From Kalaharituber pfeilii (taxonomy: Eukaryota; Ascomycota; Pezizomycetes; Pezizales; Pezizaceae), in contig WHUZ01000014.1 of the NCBI GenBank assembly GCA_015179045.1, forward strand, positions 434,001-498,000: a DNA stretch of 64,000 nucleotides, given 5' to 3'. A program made the position numbers and the translations under genes. Under the pieces are notes generated by a model that saw only the letters and a list, made by a program, of their open reading frames with translations, was not told where the DNA came from and ran no database searches. This document shows positions 23,312-35,379 of the stretch, in pieces; positions within the stretch are counted from its first letter, which is position 1, and each line of letters opens with the position of its first letter.

Positions 23312-24829
23312 TCAAATCCCTAGGCCTTCAAGTATTGTCGTCTGTTCAAGATCCTTTTGTACAAAAAGCCTTTCCAAAGCATCGTCCATATCAGTCTCTT
23401 CGATAACGGCGCCAAAACTAGGGAATTCGCCGTTAGCCACACAATTGTACCCTAAAGGTCATTATTTGTAATATTAAATTCCAGCACACTAACCCATGAC
23501 AGTTAACTTTTGTAGAAAGCTCATTTGCGAGCGTAGCGAAATCTTCTACCGTCAACTCCCGGAACCTTGGGTGAGTCGTAATTTTTGTCCAGGCCCTAAC
23601 TCTTCATCAGCATTGAGGTATAACACTGATTAGAGCTTTGTGCTCACGCCATTGGAGTAAGCTCCCCATCTAAGTTGTCTAAGTACTTCTGCCTCTCTGC
23701 ATCCAGTACTTGCATATTGAAAAGTTGTGTTACAGCATCGGGTTCCAAGTCCACCGTTTTTGAACCCCATGGAATATCTGGATTTCGCAACGAGTGTGAT
23801 TCAGGAGGGCAGCTGAGCATGAGGACGTGACCCTGGATGAATTTAGGGTCTGTGGCAGCATTTGTACAGACCTCATGCATATGACTCAAGCAAGTTCGTT
23901 CGAGGCTGAGATATTCCTGAATTAGTCCCTCATCCATAATATGAAGATTTATATGCATACATACGCCAACACAAAGTCTATGGCTATCTTGCTATAGTTC
24001 TCGGCCGTAAACTTTTGGATCTCCTCCAAAGGAGGATCCAAAGGAGGGATAGCTGGTATCTGTGCCGGCTGTGAATGCTGAATTATTGGGAATTGAGCAG
24101 CACTCTTACCAGCTGCGCCTGTATGGCTAAGGTCCAACATTGGAGCGGAAGTACTCTGCTCATGTGCTGGATACGGATAACTGATTCCATGGTGTTGCAA
24201 TAAAGCTCGGAGTTCCTGATTTTCTTGCATAAGAGCAGATTTTTCTTGAGCGAGGACTGTCTTCTCCTTTGTAAGGATTGTAAAAATTTCTCGAAGACGT
24301 AGCACCTCTTGTTCGAGGTTTTTGATATAACGCTCCTTCCGCTCACGGTGGGAACTGTGAAAATCTCGAGTAAGATTCAAGAACGTAATAAGTACGCAGT
24401 AAGAGAGCTTTATAATGGCAGCGTAGATGAGGGTATTTTTGCATCAGAGGATAGTACCGAGAATTCCTTGAACGAAGGATGGGCGCTATATACAACATAG
24501 AACCGACTTACCGTTGAGCTTTTCTATTTCTCTCCAATTTTTCATTTTTTGCAGGCTTGGTGTCCGGTTTAGGGCCTCTTCTTTTACCGGGTTCGCCACC
24601 TAATCCGTATACTTAGTATCAACAAAAAATCACGCATTATAAACAAGATTCTTGCATCGCGACCTCGGAAATGTTGGGTAATTCGAAACTCACCCTGCGA
24701 ACCACCTATACCCCCAATCTTGAAAAAATCTAACGGCCACTTAAAGCTTGAGCGAGCTTCGCTTTCTGTGGACTGCTCCCGGCTGGAACCTGAAAACCCT
24801 GGATTGGTAGTTGGAAGGTCGGATGACAT
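23312..24829 (-). CDS. bZIP transcription factor
   Basis: Nuclear DNA-binding protein. Exons read leftward from ATG at 24829 (MSSDLPTTNPGF). Exon 2 carries GEPGKRRGPKPDTKPA then the basic region NRKAQRSHRERKERY, whose codons are split by an intron after AQ. A leucine zipper follows (IKNLEQEVLRLREIF, then KSALMQENQELRALL). A Pro-rich linker leads to a C-terminal conserved region: LERTCLSHMHEVC, HVLMLSCPPESH, and in the last exons AWTKITTHPRFREL and EDFATLANELSTKVNCHG. The protein ends FVQKDLEQTTILEGLGI at 23312. The basic region resembles the Yap/Pap1 class (NxxAQ) but lacks its Phe. The conserved tail is shared with a group of uncharacterised filamentous-fungal bZIP factors that I cannot name further. 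Targets unknown. Confidence 0.85.
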
Positions 24830-27032
24830 ACTCGATAGAAACTGTCACCTAATCACCCGCAGCAGCTTTAGACACTGGTTATACAGGGTTGTTGAGCTGT
24901 GAGTATTTGGAATATCGAGGGAGGAAAAAGGAGAAAAAAAAGATTACAAGGCCGGGAAGCTCTAGTGTCTCGAGGAGAGCTCGTGATGAGTGCGGATTAT
25001 TGTGTTACAGCAGTATTCCAAATATTTTTGCGAATCGAAGAACAACGATATGTAACAAAAAACGAAAGAAGAATAGAATTAGTCAAACGGACATAAAAAA
25101 AGCCCGAGACCTGTAATCTAGAGGCTTTGTGATATTGCAATGGGTATGGATATAGATTGAAAACTGAAGCTCCAAATATCTCCGTATCTGCGCCGTCCAT
25201 GCACCTTGCGGTGTCAGAACTACCTTGATTCACAGATTGAGATGAACAGCCAGTGCGGTCGGCACACGTCAAAGTGTGCCAAAGCCAGGACACTCAAAGC
25301 GACTGCACAGATCCAAGAAGTTCTGAGTCTGCAATGTCAATGTCAGTTGCTTAGAGAGGATAGAGGATAGAGGAAGAGTAAGCCACGCTGTATAAAAGGC
25401 TACGGGTTCATGAGCCCAATGCACTTAGGACCGGGAGAGGGGGAGAGTGGGGACTGCAGAATCCCCACCATGTCGACGCGAGGCTCCTGCGGGGCCGGGA
25501 TCAATGTCGCGGCGGGGAAAAATGTAACGCTGCAGGCTGCGATTCTGGGGAGCGCAGCCGCCAAGACGCCGGGATACCTGATCGGGACATCTTAGCTGCA
25601 GTACCCCACAGCGGCTGCTTGTGGGCTGACTGGTTGGGCTTATGATATCATATGCTGGTTGCATCGCTGGTATCATATGCACAACCCTCTCCACCCTCTC
25701 CAGCTTCCTGTATACATACCTTAATCATGTGCTCGAGTAATCATGTGCTCAGTAATCATGTGCTCGAGCAATCATGTGCTCGAGTAATCATGTGCTCGAG
25801 TAATCGAGCACAGTACCCAACATCCACTCAGCCTTATTGATGTCCGCTCGGATACTGGCTCACCATTAAGCCAAATCTGGCCATTTGCCAGGGAAGAGTC
25901 CTGTGGGACCTTGAGAGGTACAATACATAGTCAATGCTCTGTATGGCAGGATTTCAAGAATAGATGGTCTATCTTTATGCGCGCTCTTATTCCATATAAC
26001 CATTTTCCATCGCAAGCTGTCGGAATTAATTATACGCAATACAAGGTGGATTGCCTATAGGGAAGAGAACAAGATTCACCCAGAAGAAACGGGACGAGAT
26101 GAAAAAGATTGCAGGGTCGAAGAAGAATGAGCCAGTGTTCACACACATCAAAGTTGCTTTTATCCCGACCCAAGGGTGTGAATTATTCTTTTAGAAAAAA
26201 AAGAAAACATTTTCATTTTCATTTATTTCTTGATCCCATAAATTATTACTTAAAGTACTGGAAGCCCAATTATATCTGAGCATTCATTTATATCCTCTTT
26301 CCATCTCCCAATAACCTTCCCTCTCACTCCCCTATTAATTCCCCTATATATTCACTCTTTTGCGCAAGGCAAACTTACCTCCCTCCCTCCCATTATTAGC
26401 AGTCTTCCATCTAACCACCCAATCCCCATCTCCCTCCAGGGTTCGTCATCTGCGTCCAAAACCTCCGCACTCCCCACTATCACATAACCCACATCTATGA
26501 CTTCAACGTCGCCAACTCTTACTCCTCCACCACCTTTACCCCCAGCCGCTCCCACCTCCAGCACCCCCTCACAATCTGGGACGTCTGCTCCTTCCGCTGC
26601 ATCTTTACCCCCTGGTGATCCCACATGCATGTTGAACGCTTCTCGATCTTTGATCTCCCCCGATGACAAGGGCATCGCGCAGTCGCTGGAGCATTGATGG
26701 AGTCAACGATGGGATTTCGAAGGGGTTGGCTGCCGAGCGGCTCGAGTTTGGGGTCTTGGAGAGATTGGGAAATTACTGTGAGGTGTTCATTGAAAAGCGA
26801 CTTCAGGGGAAATAGCATTATATGGAAGGGTATATTAGCTTCAGATACCACTAGAATGACATTTATATTGAAATTAACGGCATGATGTCTGCATTCATGC
26901 ACACTTTTATCCTCTAAGAACGTACACTTAACTATACTGACCAGAAATCATGGAAGAAGGACATTTGCTAAATGGCAAAAAATAAGCCACCCCCAACATC
27001 CCACGCCTTTACTAAAAAAAAATCTATGAAGA
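24830..27032. other. Intergenic with a 16-bp tandem repeat
   Basis: 2.2 kb with no supported gene apart from the tandem repeat listed separately. A leftward open stretch at about 26352-26902 translates to Gly/Val/Glu-rich sequence without recognisable motifs and was not called. A/T-rich DNA lies at 26190-26350. Confidence 0.5.
25722..25811. repeat. Tandem repeat, 16-bp unit, about five copies
   Basis: Unit AATCATGTGCTCGAGT repeated five times plus a partial copy. One copy is shortened by two bases (CTCAGT) and one has C for T at the end. Each unit contains two palindromes, CATG and CTCGAG, so the array can fold or present repeated dimeric sites. It lies about 900 bp upstream of the bZIP start codon. 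Function unknown. Confidence 0.9.
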
Positions 27033-28306
27033 CTAAATGGTAGCTTTCTTCTCCAATAAGTCTGCCAGCTCGTCTAAAGTCTTGTCCTTTTCTGGCGCAA
27101 CTTTCGCTTCCTCGGCTTCCTTTGTGCGCTTCACCACATCTTCCTTCTCTTCCTCTACTTCCTCTTCCTCCTCCACTTCCTCCTCAGTCTCCTCCTCCAT
27201 GTCGTCTAGCTCATCTAGCGCGCCAACTCCTCGATCCCGAAATAACTCCTTCAGAAGCTGGACAACCTCATCCTCTTCCGAAAATTTATTCCCGTTCAAC
27301 TCCAACTTCTCAAGTTTGGGTACAGCCCCCTCAATTGAAGACTTCAACGCCCTGACACCCTTGATGTCCATTTCATTGTACTGCAGCCGTAAGATTTTGA
27401 GCCACTTATTTTTCCCAGTGCCCAAAGCTTCAGCCACAATGATACCACCTTTAGCACCAAGCAAGCAGTCCCCTACTCCCAACTCAGTCAACTTCTCCCA
27501 TCTCACTACCGCACTCGCTAGTGCTTTCGATCCAGCCAGGGTAAATGTGTTGTCTTGCAGATCCAAAGTCTCCAGTTGCTTGCAGTTGCTCAATCCATCT
27601 CTGATAAGGATCGAGATCCCCTCCGGCCTGATACCATTCTGCACCATCTTTACAGTCTTCACCTTGTTGTTTGCCTGGAATGCCCTTGCCCACCCCTCCA
27701 TACTTCCATTCTCGAGCCTATTCCTACCGCAGATAATGGTTTCAAGTGGGGGGTACTTGTCAGGCTGAGTATCTTTGAGCTTCGCAAGCTTAGAAAGTGA
27801 GTTGGCAACGCTGGTACCACAGAAAGGTCCGAGACCGTTGTTGGTAAGAACCAAGTGCTGAAGGGGTCCATGCTGTGACAAAAAGTTGACTAGCGGCTCC
27901 TCCGTCAAGAGTCCAAATGCATTGTCGCTCAGGTTGACGGTGTGTAAATTTGGGCATGTGAGGAGGGCGTTTCCTAATACTGTCAGAGAGTGTGGGATTT
28001 CCTCGCGGAGACGGCCAGTGAAGATGTCGGCGAGTTCAGCGACCTAAAAGCTCCAATTCACGTTAGAATCAAGCTTCGTAGCTCAAAGAAATGGCATGCT
28101 CATGCTGCACAAACCTTCAAGTTTTTCTTGCCCTTTAGAGCCTCAGCAAGGGCCTCGCACGCTCCTATACCTAACGTATTTCCATTCAACCTGATCTCTT
28201 CAACGTCCCCATTCGTTATCAGGTCCTTAATATGCGGTGCTATGTCCTCAGCGGTGTTGAGTTTGAGTGCTCTACCTTCGAGAGAGAAACTCTTCGAGGA
28301 GGCCAT
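27033..28306 (-). CDS. RNA1: Ran GTPase-activating protein 1 (Rna1/RanGAP)
   Basis: Cytosolic GAP for Ran, setting the RanGTP gradient for nuclear transport. Two exons, 28115-28306 and 27033-28043, with a 71-bp intron; 400 residues, close to yeast Rna1. Leucine-rich repeats of the RanGAP type run through most of the protein: VEEIRLNGNTLGIGACEAL, NLHTVNLSDNAFG, LQHLVLTNNGLGP, VKTVKMVQNGIRPEG, LETLDLQDNTFTLAG, LKILRLQYNEMDIKG and LEKLELNGNKF. The last 60 residues are the typical acidic tail (runs of Glu near 341-375) followed by a short Lys/Leu-rich end. The start MASSKSFSLEG matches the family's beginning; an upstream in-frame extension is hydrophobic and unlikely. Confidence 0.96.
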
Positions 28307-30350
28307 TTCGCGTAGAATAGAATTCAACAGTAGAGGGAGAAAGTAATTGTGGCTGCAGGATAAGATGGGGGCAAAGAACAAAGGAAAGTCGGCTGAGTCA
28401 CTGTTCACAGACCTCCTTCTCTAATGAAATTTGATTTCACTCCGTGTGGTCCAGAGAACGATGTTTAAGTGAATTCTTGGTTAAGGATGAATGATGCGTA
28501 CTTCACTAAAAGCGGCTGCGCAGGACGCAACACAGAATACGAGAAACTTAAGAGACAGTTGGATAACTTTCTTATGTTGGGTTGCGGGAGGGGGGGGAGG
28601 GGGGGGAGCAACGCAGAACGCAGGGATGGAGGTTGTGGAGTCAGATGCAGAAAGCTTCGCTTCCGAGGGTGCACGCAGGTAAATACTGCGTTTTGTGGTA
28701 TCGATAAGGGTGACAGCGGAGGGTTGCGGTGGGGTGCGCGGTGGGGCACGGGCTGCTCGGCGGGGGGTTGCAAGCGTCAAAGTTAGTCAGAAACAAAGAA
28801 GAAAAGAAAAAAAAAAAGGGAAAGAAGGAAATGAAGGAAATGAAGAAAAAACAAAAATGAAGAAAAATGAAAAAAGAAAAAACAAAAAAGAAAAAAACGG
28901 GCACAAGTTTCTATCTTCGTGGATTCAAGCCACGTTTTTCAGGCACCACTGATGCGGTGCGTGTGGGCTAAAGGAACCACGCGCCCGACTTGCCGCAAGG
29001 CTAGGGTACCAAGGGATACATGTGGAGGGTGTCACAGACACGTCTGAGATCTCAGATTGAGAGATGGCCGCGGCAATGATGACCATGCTCGCGATCGTCC
29101 ATTCCTCCTCCGTTCGGGCGTAATTGTAGGCAAGAAGCAAGGACTTGTCTCACACCATCCTGAAAATCGCCAAGCGCAGCGCTTGATGGCGCGATATCTC
29201 AGCATACGAACCGGAGCAAGCTAAGTAACTGCCATACAGTGCTATGCGGGCACGAAGAGGCATACTACGCAGCGTACAACAGGAGCTCCAACGTATGCAG
29301 TATTTGGCCGACAATAGCAGTGGAGATGTGCTACGTCACTCTGTATCCTCTTGTTCACATCTCTTGTAATTGCTGTTTATCAGCACCGAGCAGGTAAGCT
29401 GAACCTATGTTCTCGTGAGATTGCCCATGGAACGTCTGCCACCTAGCATTAGTAAGGGCAATTTTTAAAGCTTTAACAGGGAATTACATATAATCATTAG
29501 TATGTGGAATTAGACTCCGAATTTAAGAGTGGTAGTTATGCTTTAATAAATGCAGTAGATAAGACCTCTGTCTTATTCTTTCTGGAGGTGGTCAATCTGA
29601 ATTGTTTCATCTGGGGGATGTTTGTAGGCAGATGATGGCAACATCCTCCAGTGGAACCGAAGAGCGGTGAACAGGAACATGTAGGGTACAATTAGGACGA
29701 TTGGGTATCAGCCACCTGTGCTTATTGACACAAAAAGCCCGGCGATGTCATGAATACACTACACATAGACTCAAGGCCCCATCACAGTCCTAGAGATCAC
29801 AGATGCCCTGAGTGAGACCCAACTATTTTTTCTTTTTTTTTTTTTTTTTTTTTTTTTTCCCTCCCTCCATTCTATGAAGTATTTATGACATTTACGCAGC
29901 GGTAGAAGACTGAATTACACAATATGTGCAGTGCTTAACGTATAGATCATCCATATGACCCAAATGTAGAATGCATCAAGACATATGTAATCTTACAACC
30001 TGAAAGCCTGACAGCACAATAGCAAAAGCAAAAGAGTCAAGCGATGCATCACATGTTCGGAAAAACTGAAAAAACCAGCAGCTTGCGCAGAATGTACAAG
30101 AACTCATCAAGATAAAAGCAATGGTTATACGTCTGGACTGCCTCTTGAACAAGCGCAAGAAACGATGCACTAGGCAGATCATAAATTGAAGTACCCAACT
30201 CCATACCATGCATGCCCTGAGAACAAAAGGAAATAGATCGCGGCCAACAATATTGCACCGAAACTCCGAGTGAGATATGAGATCTCGAGTTGAATGGTAT
30301 AATGAATAGTCTTAGCCGACAATTTCACTAATGGTGTTCGATGTCAATAC
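28307..30350. other. Intergenic, purine-rich then AT-rich
   Basis: 2 kb between RNA1 and the 3' end of PTA1. 28790-28900 is an A/G-rich tract of GAAA-type repeats. A T-run of about 25 lies at 29833-29858. No coding region, tRNA or transposon end recognised. Confidence 0.5.
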
Positions 30351-32997
30351 CTAGGAAGATGCATTATCGGTTGTTTGAACGACGCCCTGGGTAGCTGAAG
30401 ATGAAGGGCTGTCTGACAGTTCTGTTTTAACTCCGTTCGTACCATCATCGTGGGGCTCCTCCTTCTTTACAGGAGGGGACGCTTCGAGAGCAATAGGCCT
30501 CCATTTTCGAAGAAACTTCACAGTCATGCTGGAGAGTTCTTTATCTGATATCATTCCATGAGTTGATATTTGGATGTTCAATTTAACGGGGAACCTACGA
30601 TTGTGGTAGAAATCCTCAAAAAGGTCTAAACACATTTCCCTTACTGGAGGTCGTAGCATGGCATTGTAGCTTTTTGAGAAAAAATGTTAGCTGGCGAATA
30701 CTCTCGTAGTCATGGCTGTAGGAGGACAAACTGTAATATTTGTATTCCCAAGGACGCTCTATCTGGATCAAGGCATAATATTTTGACCTTATTAATGATT
30801 TCCCTGCTCAGTTCTGGGACCTCACTGAGGAACCGGATAACTAAGCGGTCTTTGGCCTCTACAAACGGTAAAATTCCATCGACGACTTTCATCATCCATA
30901 TGGGATATTGGCGGACTCTGCTTTCCCCCATGGGCAGACTTCGCATGACCGAATCATTGTACCATTCCTCATACAGCCAAGTTACAGCAGAGTCCAGATT
31001 TTGCCTGAAGTCAGCGATAGCATATGCAAGGAGTCGCTCTCTAACATATTGAGCCACGGGTGAAGGAACTCTCTGAATACGACCATCATCCCCTTTGACT
31101 TCAACGTCACAAGCTCCTAGTCCTCGGGTGGCCAAGCGCACAATCAAAGTAATCCAACCATCTCTATCCCATGTACTCGCTGCTACTCTCATCAAACCAC
31201 CCTTATTCTTTCTTTGCACCAATGGGGTCTTATCCAGGTGTTCAAGCACACTAAACATACGATCAACACTGGCGCAAGCAGCTTCAATACGTTGTTCATC
31301 AGTTGGGGGGGTTGGTAGAGGTAGTTTGTAAGATCCAATTGGGTATTCGTCTTCCATATCTTCGTCCTCCTCTACGTCATCAGTCTCTTTAGGCTTCGAG
31401 ACTTCGAAAACTGGCACAGGCTGCGCATCATGTTTAGGCGGCGAGTCAGGCGGAGTTGTAGTCTGCAAACCCCCCTGTGGCCCAAGAACCTGAGTTTGAG
31501 AAATTGCTTGGGGATGCAGTGGCAGTCCAGCAGGCTGAACAGGTTGGGATTGCTGTGTAATGACAGGTCTTGTACATAAGAAGTTATAGCGATCCCGAAC
31601 AGTCTTTCATACAGGTTAGCAATATCACATTTACAATTGAAGATGCATGCATACCTGCACAGCAACGTCCAGAGCTTGTTGATTGATGGAATAAAAGGTT
31701 GCTAATGTAATTTGAATGACAATATCCAACGGCAGTTGTTGCACATCGAAACTTGTCAATGCAGCATCTCTAGTTAATGTAAAGAGATTTGCATATGTTG
31801 GCGGGCCAGTGAATGGCTGTGAAGCGGATTGAATTGCATTACTGTCGAATTTCTGTCGTTTAGCAGAATCTGGCGTTTGCGACACTGGAGGGGCCAGGGC
31901 AGGTCTTTTGCGGGATGTGTCGTCGAGAAGCTCTGTCTTAGCCTGATTCAACCGGTGGAGATGTTGAGTGATTCTCTGAACGTAAGGGCTAGTAGGATTC
32001 GTTCTGAACATGTTTCAGTACATTGTGTCTCATGAGTGCAATCAGGTGCGCCAAAATACCGGATTAAATTGAGTAATAATACACGAACAGTCTTTTCAAT
32101 GCACTTAGCCATCAGTTTGTTCTGGAGGGTTGGAGTCTTCATTGCTGCGCTCAAAGGATTAAAGGACAGAACTGCACTCAAAATCTTTGCAGATATGGAT
32201 GATCTCGTTTTTATAAGTACCGAAAGGCAATTGAGGGTGGAAGTCATCAAGAGGGGATCTCTAAATGTTGTTGGATAAGTAGACGTTTTCAACTTGATAT
32301 CAGGAAACGTACTGCGGCTCATCATGAAACACGCTTAAAAGCCTATCTAGGAGGCCCTGCGCTTCGGCTTCGAGAGTGGAGATGGGTAAAAGAGGGTGAC
32401 CCAAGGGAACCGCGGCCAGAGATATCTCAGCTTTGTTGACCAGTCTTGGATCAGTTACGCCTGGTGTCTGCACCTGGATAACTCGTTGCACAAATTTGAT
32501 ACAGCATACTTTAACCCCAGGAGGTCCAGAATCCCATAACCACAATATCTTTTGCTTGATTATGGAAATTTTCTGCCACTCCTCGGTCTTTTTGGGGTTT
32601 GCACATCTGCAATAGATTTCAGTAAATGTAAAGGGATCAGTCTCTCATAATATATAAACGCGAGGACCTACATGTGTCGGAATAGCAGAGGATATATTGA
32701 GGCACTACTTTGCACGGCATGTTTCAACAATTCCGCCTCTCTTTCCTGTATTATATCTACCAGGGTGTCCAGTGCTTCGAGAGCCATATTCGTCTTTCTC
32801 GTGTCATCGACTGTCGGAGTTGAAAATGTCTCTGCCAAAAATTCTGCTCCCCACCTTCGAAGTTCAGGAGCAGACTTCATAATGGGCAATACTTTTTCGA
32901 GAATCCGCGGCCAGAAGAAATCATCTTGAAGGCATAGTGCACGCGCTTTTCGAAGCTGTGTCAATTGCTCGTCCGTGTTGGGCTGTTCAGGATCCAT
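30351..32997 (-). CDS. PTA1: Cleavage and polyadenylation factor subunit Pta1 / symplekin
   Basis: Scaffold of the mRNA 3'-end processing complex (CPF). Six exons leftward from ATG at 32997 (MDPEQPNTDEQLTQL). The HEAT-repeat N-terminal domain reads ARALCLQDDFFWPRILEKVLP, LRRWGAEFLAETF, then across introns HICANPKKTEEW, FVQRVIQVQ, LSFNPLSAAMKTPTLQNKLM and VRVLLLNLIRTNPTSPYVQRITQHL. The last two blocks join through a 62-bp intron (donor GTATTTTG) that removes in-frame stops. A disordered Pro/Gln-rich linker follows, then the C-terminal symplekin region WITLIVRLATRGLG, FRQNLDSAVTWLYEEWYND, QYPIWMMKVVDGILPF and HYNAMLRPPVREMCLDLFE. The C-terminal tail is acidic. Head-to-head with eIF3d. Confidence 0.92.
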
Positions 32998-33513
32998 CGT
33001 AGTCCAGCGATTGCCGCCTTCTCTGTTGGCTCCTGATGGAAAACAAGTATTTCCAACTGGCTGGCCTGCCGTATCTATTTGAAAGCTATCTACACACAAT
33101 CCTGGGGTGATGATGTTCGGCACACCCTGCTATTGTTTCTGGATGGATTTATGGGCAACTAGGTCCTGTTTTGGATGAGGTTCGGAACAAAGAAACGAAG
33201 TATGTGACTCCAGAAGAATGGCAGGTATGGGTCCAGGCAAAGTGGATCGCGTCGGCAGGTGCCTGCGCCAAGGTCGACGTTGCCTGAGCCTCAGCGGCAT
33301 GCCATGCTTTGTCCAGCGCCAAGAAAAAGCATGCGCACGTGATGCACACATTCGCACAGTGCCAAGATTTCGCCCAACCTACAAAAGAGGTTTTTCGACA
33401 GTAGAGTCGTCACTCACATCCCTCTAACCTTTTCTACACAACACTCACTCGCAGCTCGACATACGGCCTTGCACACGCCGAAGTGTTTCTTCGCCGAAGC
33501 CAGATACTCTAGA
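32998..33513. promoter_or_regulatory. Divergent promoter region of PTA1 and eIF3d
   Basis: 516 bp separate the two divergent start codons, so both promoters must lie here. No TATA-like or named operator sequence could be assigned with confidence. Confidence 0.45.
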
Positions 33514-35379
33514 ATGGAAACATACGACTTCCAGAACATAATATCCGCTCTCCCCACGGAGGACCAGTGGGGTCCCCCCACTCCCCCAGCAAATGCTACC
33601 CTGAATGATATACCATATGCCCCATATTCTAAGGGCGATAAGCTCGGCCGTATGGCTGATTGGACAACTGATGCGGGCAAGGATGGCCGTGACCAGCGAG
33701 GCAGGCAAGGCTATAATCGATTCAATAGAGGTCGGCGTGGGCAGTAATGAGGGGTAGATGATAATAGCTAACTTTCGACACAGACCAACAAGTATACGGT
33801 GCCGGGACATCTAGCCTCTTTTCATATCAGCATGCGGAAGACGAAGCATCATTTTCCGTTGTCGATAATCAACGAACATCTACGAAAGCTCGGGTAGGGT
33901 TCGGACGAGGGGGTGGTACTATTTTCCGGGGGCGCGGACGCGGAGGTGCCTCAGCCGGCCGTGGTGGAAGAGGAACTGCAATGACCAGAGTTGGGGGGCG
34001 CAATGAGAGACAAGATGGCAGGGGTAATAGAGGACGAGGCAGACGATTTGGTTGGAAGGATTATGATAAACCTCAGCGCAACCGTGACTCAAGTGTCGCC
34101 ATCAAGCCTGATTGGAAAATGATTGAGGAGATTGATTTCAACCGCCTTGCCAAACTCAATCTTGAAACTGACGAAGGAGAGGATGTGGAGACCTACGGAT
34201 TCCTTTACTACTACGACAAGCAATACGACAGGCCAGCTGTTAAAGGTGTTGAGAGAAAGCTTCTTATCCAAGAACGTGCGTACTATAATCCTACCACCAG
34301 CGAGGACCCGGTTATCCAACAATTGGCCGAGAAAGATGAAGCCCAAATTTTTGCCACCGACTCCATTCTATCTATGCTCATGTGCGCGCCTCGATCTGTC
34401 AATTCATGGGACATAGTGATTTTGCGGCAGGGAAATAAACTTTTTTTCGACAAGCGCGACGGCTCACAACTAGACTTCGTCACCGTCAATGAAAATGCTG
34501 CCGATCCTCCTTTAGAGTCGGATCACACGAAGGATTCAATCAACTCACCTCAAGCACTTTCAATGGAGGCCACCTTTATTAACATGAACTTTGCTCATCA
34601 AGTTGTCATTGAATCTGATGAATCCAAATACAACTTCGAGAATGAAAACCCATTCTATAATCCTCAAGAGGATACCGATCCTCTTGCCTCGAAAGGATAT
34701 AAATACAGGAGATTTGATCTATCATTGACGGAGGAGGAGCCTGTACACTTGATTGTAAGGACCGAGTTGGATGCAGCAATGAAAGGCACTGGAAATGCCC
34801 ATGATACCTTCCTGAGCATCAAGGCACTCAATGAATTTGATTCTAAAGCTCCAGGATCTGGAGGGGCTCTGGACTGGAGAACCAAACTTGGAACCCAGCG
34901 AGGCGCTGTCGTGGCTACTGAAATGAAGAACAATAGCTGTAAACTAGCTCGATGGACAACCCAAGCTATACTTGCAAAAGCTGATGTTATGAAACTGGGG
35001 TAGATTTCAATTCCTGATCATCTTTGGCAATAACTAACAATATTCTAAGTTTTGTCTCTCGTGCCAACCCTAAAGACAATGGTCGACATGTCATCCTTGG
35101 CGTCATTGGGTACAAGCCTCGTGACTTTGCTGTGCAAATGAATTTATCACTCTCCAACCAATGGGGTATTGTTCGCACTATAATAGATATGTGCATGAGC
35201 ATGCCTGAGGGTAAATATGTGTTGGTAAAGGTAAATATTGCCACCTCAATCCCACCGCTTGCCACGAATTAACATTCCTATAGGATCCAAATAAGCCAGT
35301 ACTTAGGCTATATGAAGTTCCACCTAATACCTTTGATGAGGAGATTGAGGAGAAGCCGGAAGAGGCAGATGAAGAATAA
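33514..35379 (+). CDS. EIF3D: Eukaryotic translation initiation factor 3 subunit D
   Basis: eIF3 subunit that contacts the mRNA cap in specialised initiation. Four exons: 33514-33730, 33784-34999, 35050-35230 and 35284-35379, giving 569 residues. The start [11 protein letters not shown] fits the family; an upstream alternative frame is not conserved. Intron 1 uses donor GTCGGC so that FNR joins [13 protein letters not shown], which restores the conserved frame. An Arg/Gly-rich RNA-binding stretch (about residues 110-150, [15 protein letters not shown]) precedes [18 protein letters not shown]. The cap-binding domain follows with [49 protein letters not shown] and [18 protein letters not shown]. 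The acidic C-terminus is typical. eIF3d is missing from budding yeast but kept in filamentous fungi. Confidence 0.96.

Noticed and set aside
26352..26902. Leftward open stretches upstream of RNA1's 3' end as a possible gene
   Set aside because: The translation is Gly/Val/Glu-rich in one piece and motif-free in the other, with no splice pattern joining them into a recognisable protein.
32040..32101. Frame break in PTA1 that suggested a pseudogene
   Set aside because: A 62-bp intron with donor GTATTTTG and acceptor TTCAG removes the stop-containing frame and joins two conserved blocks.
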